Of a stretch of DNA of 64,000 bases, positions 30,525 through 40,765 are shown one piece after another. The notes under the pieces were generated by a model. That model was not told the DNA's origin. It ran no database searches and saw only the letters and a program-made list of their open reading frames with translations. A program made the position numbers and the translations under genes. Source of the DNA: Prorocentrum cordatum (taxonomy: Eukaryota > Sar > Dinophyceae > Prorocentrales > Prorocentraceae); contig CAUYUJ010020762.1 of assembly GCA_963575745.1 (NCBI GenBank), positions 84,001 through 148,000 of the forward strand. Direction: 5' to 3'. Every line of letters starts with the position of its first letter. Position 1 is the first letter of the stretch.

Positions 30525-31660
30525 TCGTGTTAGTCTGGTCTGGTCTGGCTGGTCTCGCGTCGACTGGTTGGTCGAGTAGTTCACCTCGTTGGTCTGGTTC
30601 GTCTGGTGTGGTACGTCCGATTGGTTCGGTTTGTCTGGTTCGGGTTGCTTTATCGGTCTGGTTCGCCAGGCTGGTCTAATTGGTCTGGCTGGTCTGGTCG
30701 GTCTGGTTGGTCTAGCTGGTCTGCTTGGTCTGGCTGTTTTTTTGCTCGTTGGTCTCGTTGGTCTAGCTGGTTTCGTCTGGTTGGTCTCATTGATTGGTCT
30801 GGCTGGTTGATTGGTCTGGCTGGTCTGGCTGGTCTGGTCTGCTCTGGATGGACTGGTTGGTCTGGCTGGTCTGGTCTGGTTTGGTCTGCCTGACCGGATC
30901 GACTGGTCAAGCTGGTCTGCTTGGTCTGGCTGGTATGTTTTTTCTCGTTGGTCTCGTTGGTCTGGTTGGTCTTGTCTGGTCTGCTCTGGCTGGTCTCGTT
31001 GGTCTGGTTGGTCTGTCGCGTTGGTCTGGCTGGTCGGGTTCGTCTGGGTGGTCTGGTCTGGTTGATTGGTCTGGCTGGTCTGGCTGGTCTGGTCTGCTCT
31101 GGATGGACTGGTTGGTCTGGCTGGTCTGGTCTGGTTTGGTCTGCCTGACCGGATCGACTGGCCAAGCTGGTCTGGTTGCTTGGTCTACTTGTTCTGCTGT
31201 CTGCTTAGTCTAGCTGGTGTGGTTGGTCTGGTTGGTCTGGCTGGTCTGCTTCGTTTGGTTGGTCTGGTTAGTCTGGCTGGTCTGGTCTTGTTGGTCTGGT
31301 TGGTTGGTCTGGCTGGTCCGGCCCGTCAAGCTGGTCTGGTTGGGGTTGGTCTGGCTGGTGTAGCTGGTCTAGCTGGTCTTGTCTGGCTGGTCTGTTTGGT
31401 CTGGCTGGTCTGGTCTGGTCTGTCTGGCCTGATCGGTTGGTCTACAGGTCTGGTCTCATTGATTGGTCTGCCTGGTCTGCTTGGTCTGGCTGGTCTGCTT
31501 CGTCTACTTCCTTTAATTGGTTTGGTTGGTTGGCCCGGTTAGTCTGGCGCGTTCGGTTCTGGCTGGTATGCTTGGTCTGGCTGGTCTGATTGGTCTGGTT
31601 GGTCTGGCTGGTCTGGTTCGTCTGGTTCGTCTGGTTCGTCAGGTTGGTTGGCCGGGTCGC
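30525..31660. repeat. CTGGT pentamer-like array
   Basis: About 1.1 kb of TGGTCTGGCTGGTC repeats with drift. A higher-order copy is visible: about 115 bp starting at 30809 recurs at 31064 with one or two changes. The Trp/Leu/Val-rich frames (GLAGLVWSG and similar) are artefacts. Confidence 0.94.
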
Positions 31661-31674
31661 GTCGCGCCGTCGTC

Positions 31675-31765
31675 CTCGTCCCCACCCTCGATTTTCTCGT
31701 CGTCGTCGTCGTGGTCAGCGTCGTCGTCGTCGTCGTCGACGTCGTCGTCGTCCTGCCATTTGCGT
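31675..31765. repeat. (GTC)n array
   Basis: CGTCGTCGTC repeats between the CTGGT array and a short GC-rich spacer. Confidence 0.93.
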
Positions 31766-31858
31766 CGCCGCAACCGGGCGCGGGACCGAAAGCGCTGAAA
31801 CGTCGAGCCCCACTGCGGCGGAATTGAGGTGGCGGAGAGGAACATCAGCAGCCATATC

Positions 31859-31904
31859 AGTTCTTATGCCCCAAAGCAAGGTAAGGCGCTGGGGCATAAG
31901 AACT
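31859..31904. repeat. Perfect 14-bp hairpin
   Basis: AGTTCTTATGCCCC (31859-31872) is exactly complementary to GGGGCATAAGAACT (31891-31904), with an 18-nt loop. 31905-32299 is GC-rich and has no recognisable gene. Confidence 0.93.
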
Positions 31905-32299
31905 TTGCGCCTCGAGCGGCTTAGAATATATACACACACACGCATACGCACCGCCTGCCGAGGATCCTGCACACTGCTCCCCCAGGCGGTGGAGATGGAC
32001 AGATCCCCGCTTCGGAAAACAAGGGGAGGAGAACCGGAGTCCAGGTCGACTACCCCGGCGCATCGTGCATCGCGCCCTGCGACGCGCGGGTCTCTTCGCA
32101 ACCCCGCAGCCTCGCGTCGCCCCCCTTGGGAGCCGGGGGCCGCTCTGGCCCAGGCCCGCAGCGCGCGCAGCGCGGCCCTCTCTCCGCGCCGCCGGCGCCC
32201 CCGCGCCGCCTCCTCGGGGACGGGCGGGCGGCCGCTCTGGCCCGCGCCGCGGCGCGCAAGGCGCCATCATCTTCGCGCCCCCGCGAGTGACCCATAGGA

Positions 32300-32670
32300 C
32301 AGCACAGTCACCCTATCACTAGGAGGCGCGATAAGTACGCAGGGGCCTTACGGCAGGTTCGTGTCGTGCCGACCCCAGCGTTGGTTTTTGACACCGCAGG
32401 GATCGTTCAACCTTGAACGATCGGCCGCTGCCGCAACGTCCGGTCGTTCAACATCGATCGATTCTGGGTCGCCGGCGGCGTTCAACCTTGAACGCCCGCG
32501 CTGGGGTCGCCGCTGGTCGACACGACGCAAACCTACCGTAGGCGCCCATGCCGAAGCTTCTCGAGCGGGGCGCAGCCAACGGAGGTGGCCAAGGACAGGC
32601 CGAGGGAAGGATGCAACAGTACCCTCTGGGAAGGCTGCCCATCCTTACCGTGCGGGTCGACTGCAGAAAG
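32300..32670 (+). repeat. Interspersed element C, copy 2 (interrupted)
   Basis: GCGATAAGTACGCAGGGGCC, then after an insertion CTTCTCGAGCGGGGCGCAGCC, GGCCAAGGACAGGCCGAGG and GGATGCAACAGTACC. Same order as 20020-20190. Confidence 0.82.
32349..32540. mobile_element. MITE-like element 1 (192 bp)
   Basis: Terminal inverted repeats of 20 bp match at 17 positions: TACGGCAGGTTCGTGTCGTG at the left and TACGGTAGGTTTGCGTCGTG as the complement of the right end. A further inner match (CGACCCCAGCG) extends the stem. It splits element C at a point where the 20-kb copy is continuous, which directly supports insertion. No clean target duplication is seen. It contains internal palindromes GATCGTTCAACCTTGAACGA (32401) and GGCGTTCAACCTTGAACGCC (32477). 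Non-coding. Confidence 0.8.
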
Positions 32671-32937
32671 CAACCCCAAGATGCTTCACCGATGCTGCCG
32701 TGCTTGGCGGCGAGCGAGGCATCAAGCGGAAAAGGCGAAGGCGTTCTCGGAAAGCCCGGAATTCCCCCCAGCCTTCGGACACGTTTCCTGGCCCTTCCCC
32801 CGAGGACACGGCACACTTCTGAGAAGGCGCGAGGGCTTCTTAGAGAAGTCCCACCGCCTTCGGAGAAGGCCTTCTCACTCTCAGTTCCCCCCTCGTTCCC
32901 CGCTCACGCGCACCCTCCCGTCCCGAGCCTCCCCCCC
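32671..32937. other. Unassigned spacer
   Basis: GC-rich DNA with repeated GGCCTTCTCGGAG-like words. No domain or RNA gene recognised. Confidence 0.45.
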
Positions 32938-33060
32938 ACAGTGAAGGGGCCCTGGGACACACAAATAAATACACACAAATAAAAGAATTCCCCATATTGT
33001 GTCATATTTTCTAGGGAATCGGCGATTAATTGTGTCTGCGTGTTTTTTCCCCTCCTGACA
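32938..33060. repeat. Intron-like repeat family 2, copy 1
   Basis: Starts GTGAAGGGGCCC and ends TTTTTTCCCCTCCTGAC, enclosing AT-rich DNA with CCATATT and GTGTCTG. 38565-38716 has the same ends and the same internal words. The ends are partly complementary (AGGGG/CCCCT), and the AT-rich body inside GC-rich DNA resembles an intron or introner. Confidence 0.6.
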
Positions 33061-33738
33061 CAGGCCCCTCAAAGAAGCGCCCCTCCTGTCCACTGGCGGG
33101 GGGCGCCCCCCCCATTGAGCGGCGAGAGCGCCTGGAGGGCCGGCCTCTTAGGCGAGGCGCCCCGCTGCGTGACGCACCCACGCCCCACGCCTCTCACGAG
33201 GAATGCGAATACGCAAGGTGACTGCGTTGAAGAAAGCGTTGGCTTCTTGAGAGCCATCGAATCGTTGAAGAAAGCGTTGGCTTCTTGAAGAAAGCGTTGA
33301 AGGAATGCAAATTCGCAGAGTGCTTGCTTGCGATGAGAGCCATCGATATCCGCGCGCCACTGGGCGGGGGAAAGTCTGCAGAGGGCGGCACTGCGAAACC
33401 AACCAAGCCAACAAGCTCAGAACTCAGAATGACGCACGGACGCCGCGCGCCAGTGCCACAACGCTCGAAACAGGAGCACGAGCGCAACCCGCCCTTCCCA
33501 GACTTCGACCCGCAACTCCGACATGCGAATTACATGCGCAACGCGATCCGTTAAATTCCTATGCCGCCACGGTCAAGGCCCCATCCCTCTACAAGCGTCG
33601 CACGCGGTCTTCCCGGGGGCCGAGGGGCGCTGAGGATCACTCGGCCGATACGCCCGTGCCCTCCTCGGAGAACCGACACGCAGGGCCACGCGGCCGTCGG
33701 CGCATTGGGCCTTCTGGGCCTTCTGAGCCTTCTGTCAA
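33061..33738. other. Unassigned spacer with short repeats
   Basis: Includes a 24-30 bp duplicated phrase (GAAGAAAGCGTTGGCTTCTTG) at 33225-33300. Both strands are open over parts of it but no domain is recognisable. Confidence 0.4.
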
Positions 33739-33938
33739 GGGGGCGTAAGACCCGGGTACAGGGGACTCGGAAATCCCCGACGAGGTCGTCAAAAAAATGA
33801 CGAGGCCGAGCCTACATTTTGACGAGGCCTCCCGCTGCAGACATCCCACGAAACTCCTACTCGTCAAAATCCGAAGGGTGGTCGTCAAAAAACGATGGCG
33901 AACCCGAGTCCTGGCAAACCCGGGTCTTACGCTCCCCC
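33739..33938. mobile_element. MITE-like element 2 (~200 bp)
   Basis: The ends are inverted: GGGGGCGTAAGACCCGGGT at the left, and ACCCGGGTCTTACGCTCCCC at the right. CGTAAGACCCGGGT is identical and a GGACTCGG block 12-15 bp further in also pairs. The interior has GTCGTCAAAAAAATGACGAGG. No target duplication is evident. Confidence 0.62.
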
Positions 33939-36486
33939 GATTCTGGGCCCTCAAGTCGCGCGAGGTGAACTGATCACCGCAGCGCAACTGGGTCGCTGGA
34001 CCCGCGCCCCGCTGCGCCTCTGGGCCGCGAGGCAGCGAGGCAGTCGCGCCAAAGGCACTCGGCCAGTCTGCTCCAAGGGCAGGCCCGCCGGGTCCACGGA
34101 CCACTTGCCCAGCGGGCCGCTTGACCGCTGCGCCTTTCGAACCCCCCTCCCCTCCCCTCCCTGGGAGTAGGAACGCAGGGCAATGGGCCCCATGGCTCGC
34201 CGCGCACAGGGATAACCCCGCGCCCACTGGGCCGCTGGCGCACTGGGCCGCCAGGTCACACGGCTGCTGGAGCAGTTCTGCAGGAAGGCCCTTCGCCAGA
34301 ATCTGCCACGGAGCCCCGACACACACCGCTCGTCGCCCCAGTGCTAGGAGCACGCGGCGCAGCGCGCCCCACTGCTGAACTGGCGGGCGACGCGCCACTG
34401 AGGAATCGCGCCACGGCGCCAGCGGGGGGGGGGGCGCTCTTCGGACTGAAAACCGGGGTTTGGTCTGTTGGGCCACTGGGCAACTAGGCCGCAGCGCCGC
34501 TGGGGCGCCTGGGCACTGACCCCATGGGGCAAGCCTGGCAGGCGCGACCGCTGAACCTCGCGGCCAGCGGCCGACGCTGCGCCGCTCGCCCGGCGGGCCA
34601 CTCGGCATGTCGGGCGGAACTTGTCCGCGGGGTCAGCGGGCCAGGGAGGCGGGGCGGGCGGGCGGGGCGAAGGCCGGGGCGAAAGCCCGCTCGTTGCCGG
34701 GCCGCTGTCGACGCGGGCCACGCGACAAGCGAGCCGCGTGGGCGCTCGGCCACTCGGCCTGTGGGCTAAGAAGACACTGCGCGGCCGGACTAGCGCGCCG
34801 CGTTGCCGACAAAAGGGCGGGGAGCCAGTCAGACGCGCAACTGCGCCTCCCTCGCGCCTGGCTGCGCGTCGTCGACTGTCGTGCGGCGCCCATGGCACTA
34901 GACCAACCGGACAGACAACTGGCGTGGGAAATGGCCATTGGGGCACTCTGGCACTGACAGAACGACGCAAGTGGGCGGGGGGGAACGTTGGCCAAGTGGA
35001 CAACATGGCCACGCGGCCGCCGAGACGCTGAGACGCGGATCGCCGGCCACATGGGCCGCGCGGACCTCGGCGGCGGAAGGGGCCAGGCGCGGGCCAAAAA
35101 CGAGGAGAGGGGGCGAGCGAAGGTTCGCGGCGACCCAACGCGCCGAGCGATGGGCCGCTCGCCCCTGGCGGAGCACCAAGGGGACGGGGCTGTCCAGAGC
35201 AGCCCGCGCGGCGCGGCGGGCGCCCGGAGGCCTCGAGGCGCCGTGGCGTGGGCTCGGGAAGGGCCGGGGGGGAGGGGCGGGGGCCTTTGCTGAAAAGTTC
35301 TGCGACGGCCGCAGGCTGCGCCGCGATGGGGGGGGAAAGGGGGGCGCGCTGCGCCGAATTCGTGGACGGGGACCAGGCGTGTCTCGCGGCCCCGCCGCGT
35401 GAGGCCCCGCCTTCTTCCGCCCTTTCTCTGCTGATTAAAGCTGTGCGCGTCCCGCTTAGCTTTAAGCGGAAGAGGTTCGCCCTCGCCCCGCAGATCAAAA
35501 AAGTCTCGCGGCCCCCTATGGGCGACGGGCGCAATGTCAACGGCTGGGGATGGCGCGAGAGACCGGGGGGGGCGGAGAGCGCAGAGGAGCTCAAGCCTCG
35601 CAGCGGGGTCGAACGCTGCGCGTGGGGCGGCCGAGATCCGAAAAAGACCCCTGCCGCCGCGAATCAGGTCGCCAAAAAATGCGACGCGCGACGCGCGCGA
35701 AGCGTCCGGCGCGCAAAATTGCACGCGCAAGTCGTCCGCGCGAACTTTGCAGCTGCTTCCGCATCCAGTACGCACAATTTTCCAAAATTCGTGAATGCAG
35801 AAATTTTGCCACGGCGAGCAGCCGTACAAAAAGTTTATACAAAATTTTGGCGCGGGGACGCCGTCGCAATGGCTCAATGCAAAAACTTTGGCGCGGCGAC
35901 GCTGTCAACAGTTCTCAGTGAAAAACATGTCGGGCAAATTTCTGTGCAGAACTTTTTCCTGGGCCCAAAATTTCCCAGCACATAATTGTGGACGCGGAAA
36001 TTTGGCCGCGCGCCGAGCCGACTCGCCGAAGGCGCAACGCGAACCTGGCCGGCGAGGCCCACCGTCAACTTTTGTGACCCAGGCGCAATGCCCAGCGTTC
36101 AATCCCCAGCCAGACCCCAGCGCCGCTCGGCCGGACGGGCTGGGCAAAGGGCCGGCCAGATCGCCGATCCGACCGCGACATGGCGTCGCGGCGCAGAGGC
36201 TGGCGCGCCCGGGTAGGGGGGCGCGGGCCCAGAGGCTTGGCGGCGAGGTTGCCACGCGCCTGAGAGCCTCGCACGCAATGCACGCGCGAGCAGGAAGTTC
36301 GGCCATTGCGAGCCTGCGCCGCCCGCACACAACACCCCTCTTCGCTCGCGAACATCCGATGACCTTTCCTTTGCCTTGCCGCCGCGCGATTCGGAGCGCC
36401 CAGAGGCCGATCAGAAGAAATGCCCAGTCCCCGCCGCCCGGGAGCCAGGGAGACCGGCAGCGAAGGTGCGCAGATACACGGCGGCG
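33939..36486. other. GC-rich region without recognisable genes
   Basis: About 2.5 kb of very GC-rich DNA. GGGCCACTGGGC and GCCGCTG-like words recur at 33990-34530. A diverged ~40-50 bp tandem repeat with TTTTGGCGCGGGGACGC occurs at 35790-35920. Frames of 300-400 codons are open on both strands, as expected when stop codons are rare; they lack domains and I treat them as spurious. Confidence 0.5.
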
Positions 36487-37015
36487 ACGAGGAGGAGGAG
36501 GAGGAGGAGGAGAGAGGAGGAGAGAGGAGGAGGAGGACGAGAGGAGGGGAGGAGGAGGAGGAGGAGGAGAAGGAGAAGGAGGAGGAAAAGGATGAGGAGA
36601 AGGAGGACGAGAAAGAGGAGGAGGAGGGGGAGCAGGAGAGGAGGAGAAGAGAGGAGGTGAGGAGGAGCAGGAGGAGGAGGAGGAGGAGGAGGAAGAGGAG
36701 GAGGAGGAGGAGGAGTAAGGAGGGGAGGATAGGAGGAGGAGAAAGAGAGAGGAGGAGGAGGAGGAGGAGGAGAGCAGGAGCAGGAGAGCAGGAGCAGCAG
36801 GAGCAGCAGGAGCAGCAGGAGCAGCAGGCGGAGGAGGAGGTGGAGGAGAAGGGGGAGGAAAGAGAAGGAGAAGTGGGGGAGGAGGGGGAGGAGGTGGAGG
36901 AGGAGGGGGAGGAGGAGGAGAAGGAAGAGGAGGAGGAGGGGGAGGACAAAGGAGGAGGACAAGGAGGAGGAGGAGGAGGAGGAGGAGGAGGAGGAGAAAG
37001 GGCGAGGAAAATGAC
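36487..37015. repeat. (GGA)n polypurine array
   Basis: About 530 bp of GGA repeats with AGCAGG and GAAAAGG interruptions, one of the longest polypurine tracts here. Confidence 0.96.
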
Positions 37016-37077
37016 TTTTCCCCCCCCTGGAGGGCGAGGGAGGGAAGTCGACGCAGCCCCCGCGGGGCCGCGGCCGC

Positions 37078-37165
37078 CTACTGCAGCCGGGCCAGCGCGG
37101 CGCGCGCCGCCTCGCGGACGGTTCGGCTGGGGTCGGCCAGGCGCCTGGGCGGGAGCGGCCCGCGC
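37078..37165 (-). pseudogene. HEAT-repeat exon fragment, C-terminal
   Basis: The minus strand reads PLPPRRLADPSRTVREAARA then ALARLQ and a TAG stop at 37078-37080. The spacing L-x-D-P-x-x-x-V-R-x-A-A-x-x-A-L-x-x-L is the second half of a HEAT helix pair. HEAT solenoids are scaffold proteins. The short frame is enclosed by purine arrays on both sides (36487-37015 and 37180-37510), as for the Kelch fragment, so it may be the last exon of a gene with microsatellite introns. It is too short to name further. Confidence 0.5.
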
Positions 37166-37179
37166 TCGGGCCGCGGGGG

Positions 37180-37510
37180 GGGGGGGGGGAGGGAGGAGAG
37201 GGGGGAGGGAGGGAGGGAGGGGGGGGGAGGGGGGGGAGGGAGGGAGGGAGGCAGGGGATGGGAAGAGGATGGAGGGAGGGGAGGGAGGAGGCACGGAGGG
37301 AGGGAGGGAGGGAGGGAGGAAGGACGGGGGGATGGAGAGGAAGAGAGGGAGGGAGCGAGGGGGGGGAGAGGGGGGGATGGAAGAGGAGGGAAGGAGGGAG
37401 GGAGGGAGGGAGGAGAGGAGGGGGATGGGAGGATGGAGGAGGGAGGGAGGGAGGGATGAGGGGATGGTAGGAGGGATGGAGGGATGGAGGATGGAGGAGG
37501 AGGGAGTGTC
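37180..37510. repeat. (GGGA)n polypurine array
   Basis: GGGAGGGAGG repeats with ATGG interruptions and G-runs. The G-tracts could form quadruplexes. 37511-37650 is unassigned. Confidence 0.95.
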
Positions 37511-37649
37511 GGGTCGGGTCGGCGCCTCGGCAGTCGAAACTCTCTCGGCGGCAGCGTGGGAGGAGTGGCAATCCATCGGGGTGGCCATCAGCTGGAGGAG
37601 GAAACAGAAGACAAGGGGGAGGACGGCGGGGAGGTGGAGGGAGGAGGAG

Positions 37650-38135
37650 GGATTAAGGACGGCGAGGAGAAGGAGAAGGGAGGGCGAGGAGGAGAATGCA
37701 GAGAAGATGATCTCACGCACGCCATCGAGGAGAGAGAGTGAGAGGGAGAAAGAAGAGAGGGAGGAGGAGGGAGTAGGGACTCAAAGCATGGCCACGATGT
37801 GGCATCCAGGCACGGGGGTGGCCCGAGTAAGGACGGCGAGGAGAAGGAGAAGGGAGGGCGAGGAGGAGAATGCAGAGGAGATGATCTCACGCACGCCATT
37901 GAGGAGGGAGTAGGGACTCAAAGCATGGCCACGATGTGGCATCCAGGCACGGGGGTGGCCCGAGTAAGGACGGCGAGGAGGAGAAGAGAAGAGGGCGAGG
38001 AGGAGAATGCAGAGGAGATGATCTCACGCACGCCATTGAGGAGAGAGAGGGTGAGAGGGAGAAAGAAGAGATAGAGAGAGATAGGGAGACACAGAGAAGG
38101 AGAAAGAGAAAAAGAGAGAGGAAAGAGAAAGAGGG
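37650..38135. repeat. 138-173 bp tandem repeat and GA-rich tail
   Basis: AAGGACGGCGAGGAG starts at 37656, 37829 and 37967. Each unit also has GATGATCTCACGCACGCCAT and CAAAGCATGGCCACGATG. The second period is shorter because a GAGAGGGAGAAAGAAGAG segment is missing. AGAGAGA-rich DNA follows to 38135. Confidence 0.92.
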
Positions 38136-38242
38136 GAGGGGAACACAACGGCTTTAAACAAAGGTCACCCGATTCCACCATGGACTACTTTTTGGCGGAC
38201 CACGAGACCCGTGAGGGCCCCCCAGGTGACCGAAATCTCCGA

Positions 38243-38263
38243 AAAGAATCTCGTCGTGAGATT
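38243..38263. repeat. Small hairpin
   Basis: AGAATCTC and GAGATTCT are exact complements with a 5-nt loop, just left of a (GGA)n array. Confidence 0.8.
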
Positions 38264-38293
38264 CTCACAACGAGAGGGATCGAGAAATTGAGA

Positions 38294-38425
38294 GGAGGAG
38301 GGGGAGGGGGAGGGCGAGGAAGAGGAGGAGGAGGAGGGGGAGGAGGAGGAGGAGGAGGAGGAGGAGGAGGAGGAGGAAGAGGAAACGAAGAGGAGAGAGG
38401 ACGCAGAGGAGGACGAGGCCCTGCC
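38294..38425. repeat. (GGA)n polypurine array
   Basis: GGAGGGGGAGGGC followed by pure (GGA)n. 38426-38564 is GC-rich; a minus-strand CCGTGCAG acceptor-like site and an open frame (RGDGVVVDRVVRQGLVLL) are seen but not identified. Confidence 0.94.
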
Positions 38426-38564
38426 TGACCACCCTGTCCACGACGACGCCGTCGCCTCGCGGGCGGGGCTCCCTCTGCACGGGGAGGGCATCGGAGGGCG
38501 GGGAGGAGAGGCCACCGGCCGGAGAGAGGCCGAGCGAGACGCAGGGGAGGACTGCGCCTTAACT

Positions 38565-38716
38565 GAAGGGGCCTTTTTTTTAATAATAAAAAAAAAACAT
38601 GTTTTCCCACATGTCCTGGGTTTTTTTTTGTCGTCCCCCCACTTCCCATAGGTTCCCATATTTTTTCTGCGGAGTCGACGATGGACTGTGTCTGTGTGTG
38701 TGTTTTCCCCTCCTGA
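38565..38716. repeat. Intron-like repeat family 2, copy 2
   Basis: Begins TGAAGGGGCC, ends TTTTCCCCTCCTGA, and encloses AT-rich DNA (T8 and A9 runs, CCCATATT, GTGTCTGTG). It is homologous to 32938-33060. Confidence 0.65.
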
Positions 38717-38742
38717 GTGTTCTGCTCCTCCCCGCCTCTCCA

Positions 38743-38900
38743 TGCAGACCCGGGGGGCATGTCGACGCAGGCCCCCTGAAAGATTCTACGGGCGACCTCA
38801 CGCTGCCGAAGCAGGCCGTCCGGGAGGGCGAGGAGGGGTGGCCCTTGGCGACGTTCGGGCGGGGCTACAGGCTCTGAAGGAGGATGCATCGGCTCCGAAT
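38743..38900. other. Possible exon next to intron-like repeat
   Basis: Both strands have mixed-composition open frames: plus GPLKDSTGDLTLPKQAVREG after CTCTCCATGCAG; minus LLALPDGLLRQREVARRIFQ. Neither has a recognised domain. The minus reading would fit the strand of the other gene fragments. I cannot decide the strand. 38901-39170 is unassigned. Confidence 0.25.
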
Positions 38901-39175
38901 CGCCCATTCATCGCCGGCAGGGGCCCTTCTAGCCCACCCCGCCATGGTAGGCATCGGCCCTTCTCCTCAGACTTCCGACTCATCCGAGCGACAAAACGAG
39001 ACGGGCCTCGGGCAAGACACCGCCGCGGGCCGCGCAGAGGCTTGCACGGGCCGCCAGCGCGGCACGCCACAGCGGAAACGAGTGCGCCTGACGCGCGACC
39101 TTGCGCGGGCAACTTTGGCGCGACTGTCGGCGCAATCGGCCCCGTGTTCTTCCGCGGCTCTGGGTAAACAGAAAG

Positions 39176-39316
39176 TTACCAGCCTGGAACATATCCCTAT
39201 CCCTATGCTGGGCACCTCCTCATCAAGATGCCAATCTTAGGGATTCCCTTATGTTTTGGGGTCATCGCCGTTTGGCGTGTCAATCTTAGGGATAGGGATA
39301 CGCTCGAGGCTGGTAA
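39176..39316. mobile_element. MITE-like element 3 with 5-bp target duplication
   Basis: 141 bp with 30-bp terminal inverted repeats matching at 27 positions. Both outer ends are TTACCAGCCT and both inner ends TATCCCTATCCCTA; the differences are in the 6 bases between. The element is flanked by GAAAG at 39171-39175 and GAAAG at 39317-39321, a perfect 5-bp target duplication. The interior has a second inverted pair around CAATCTTAGGGAT. Non-coding, so mobilised by an enzyme supplied elsewhere. Confidence 0.88.
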
Positions 39317-39425
39317 GAAAGACAGTGATACCGCTGCTCCACGGGCCCTTCCCGGGGCGCCCCCCGGCCAGGTTGTCAAGGCCATCCCAGCCGTGGCGAC
39401 GAAGGAGGGGCAGCGGTATCTGCAT
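39300..39425 (-). repeat. Interspersed element B, copy 4
   Basis: The reverse complement contains CGTCGCCACGGCTGG, GGGGCGCCCCGGGA and GAGCAGCGGTATC in element order. MITE-like element 3 lies at its left edge. Confidence 0.68.
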
Positions 39426-39539
39426 GAGGGTCGCCGCCGCGTCGACACGACTCGAAACCTGCCCAACGTCTCCCAACTCCATCCTCCTCCGCCTCCCCCT
39501 CCCATCCAACCACCTTTCACCACACACCGCCTCCCCCTC

Positions 39540-39655
39540 CGCCCCTCCTCCTCCTCCTCCTCCTCCTCCTCCTCCTCCTCCTCCTCCTCCGCCGCCTCCT
39601 CCTCCTCCTCCGCCGCCTCCTCCTCCTCCTCCCCCTCCCCCTCCCCCTCCACAAT
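39540..39655. repeat. (TCC)n array
   Basis: (CCT)n with CCGCCG interruptions. 39656-39945 is unassigned. Confidence 0.96.
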
Positions 39656-39945
39656 TACTCAATATGAATACTACTCCCCCTCTTCCCCTGATGGCGTGCT
39701 GGGAGTAGTAGACCCCCCCCCGCGTACTGTTTTTTTACACAGGATTCCGGGGAGTTGGGTTTTCGCCTGCGTTTTTTTCAAAATGCTGCTCTCCCTGAGG
39801 CGCCGGCCTCATTTCTGCTCCCGAATCGTTCCGAATCGTGCTCCCGCTGCAGCGTGGGCCTCATTTTCGGATCGGTGTTTTGCCTCCGTCGTTCAGGATG
39901 GCGTTCTCGCCCCAGCGCGGGCCTCTTTCTCGCGCGCCCATCCGC

Positions 39946-40136
39946 CCGCCACCACCGCGCCGCACCACGCCCCACCCCGCCGCACGCACACCCACCGCCA
40001 CTTCCACCCACCAACGCACCCACGCACGCACGCGCACCACCACCGCGCACCGCCACCACCACCGCACTACCCCACCCACCACCACCACGCTACACCGCGT
40101 CACACCACATCACACGCGCGCACACACAGACGCACA

Positions 40137-40176
<40 letters not shown>

Positions 40177-40217
40177 CTCACGCACTCACGCACGCACGCA
40201 CACACACACACACACAC

Positions 40218-40286
<69 letters not shown>

Positions 40287-40512
40287 CAACCAACCACCGC
40301 CACCACCACCACCACCGCCATCACGCACGTACGCACCTGGCCCACCACCAAACCACCAAGGCGCCACACCACGCCACATCACGTCACATCACAGCACACG
40401 CGCACACACACACACCCACACACACACACATACACACCACCACCACAACAACCACAACCACGCACACACGCACGCACGCACGCGCACCACCACCCACTAC
40501 GCACACGCGCGC
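39946..40512. repeat. (CACG)n/(CA)n/(CAC)n compound array
   Basis: CACGCACGCACG tetramers at 40135-40275, CACACACA tracts, and CACCACCAC at 40295-40320 and 40435-40460. His/Thr/Arg-rich frames are artefacts. 40513-40765 is unassigned, moderately AT-richer. Confidence 0.96.
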
Positions 40513-40765
40513 GGAGCCACAGGTCCGCTACGACACGCGTTCGCGGATAGAGAAAATCAGCGCCATGGTAAGGGATGGCATTTTTGGGAGGGAGGGGTAT
40601 GAGGATTGTATAGGAGGATGGATGTAGAATGTTTGACGCGGGAGCGAGGCGCGAGAGCAAAATAAACTTGAAAGTCAACCTAAACCATCAACACCCCGCC
40701 AACCACCTCCGAAAAAGACACAGACTCCCCTACCTCACTAATCCGCTACATCATTCACTCTAATC

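Noticed and set aside
30525-31660. Trp/Leu/Val-rich ORFs resembling membrane proteins
   Set aside because: They arise from the CTGGT array and repeat with its period.
33637-35877. Long ORFs (320-416 codons) in the GC-rich region
   Set aside because: Stops are rare at this GC content, several frames on both strands are open at once, and none shows a domain or motif.
36065-37913. 500-codon ORFs on both strands through the purine arrays
   Set aside because: Glu/Arg/Gly-rich on one strand and Pro/Ser/Leu-rich on the other, which is just (GGA)n read in different frames; only the short HEAT-like segment inside has protein character.
39190-39300. Telomeric repeat (TATCCCTATCCCTA)
   Set aside because: Only two units on each side, and they are parts of the terminal inverted repeats of a small element.
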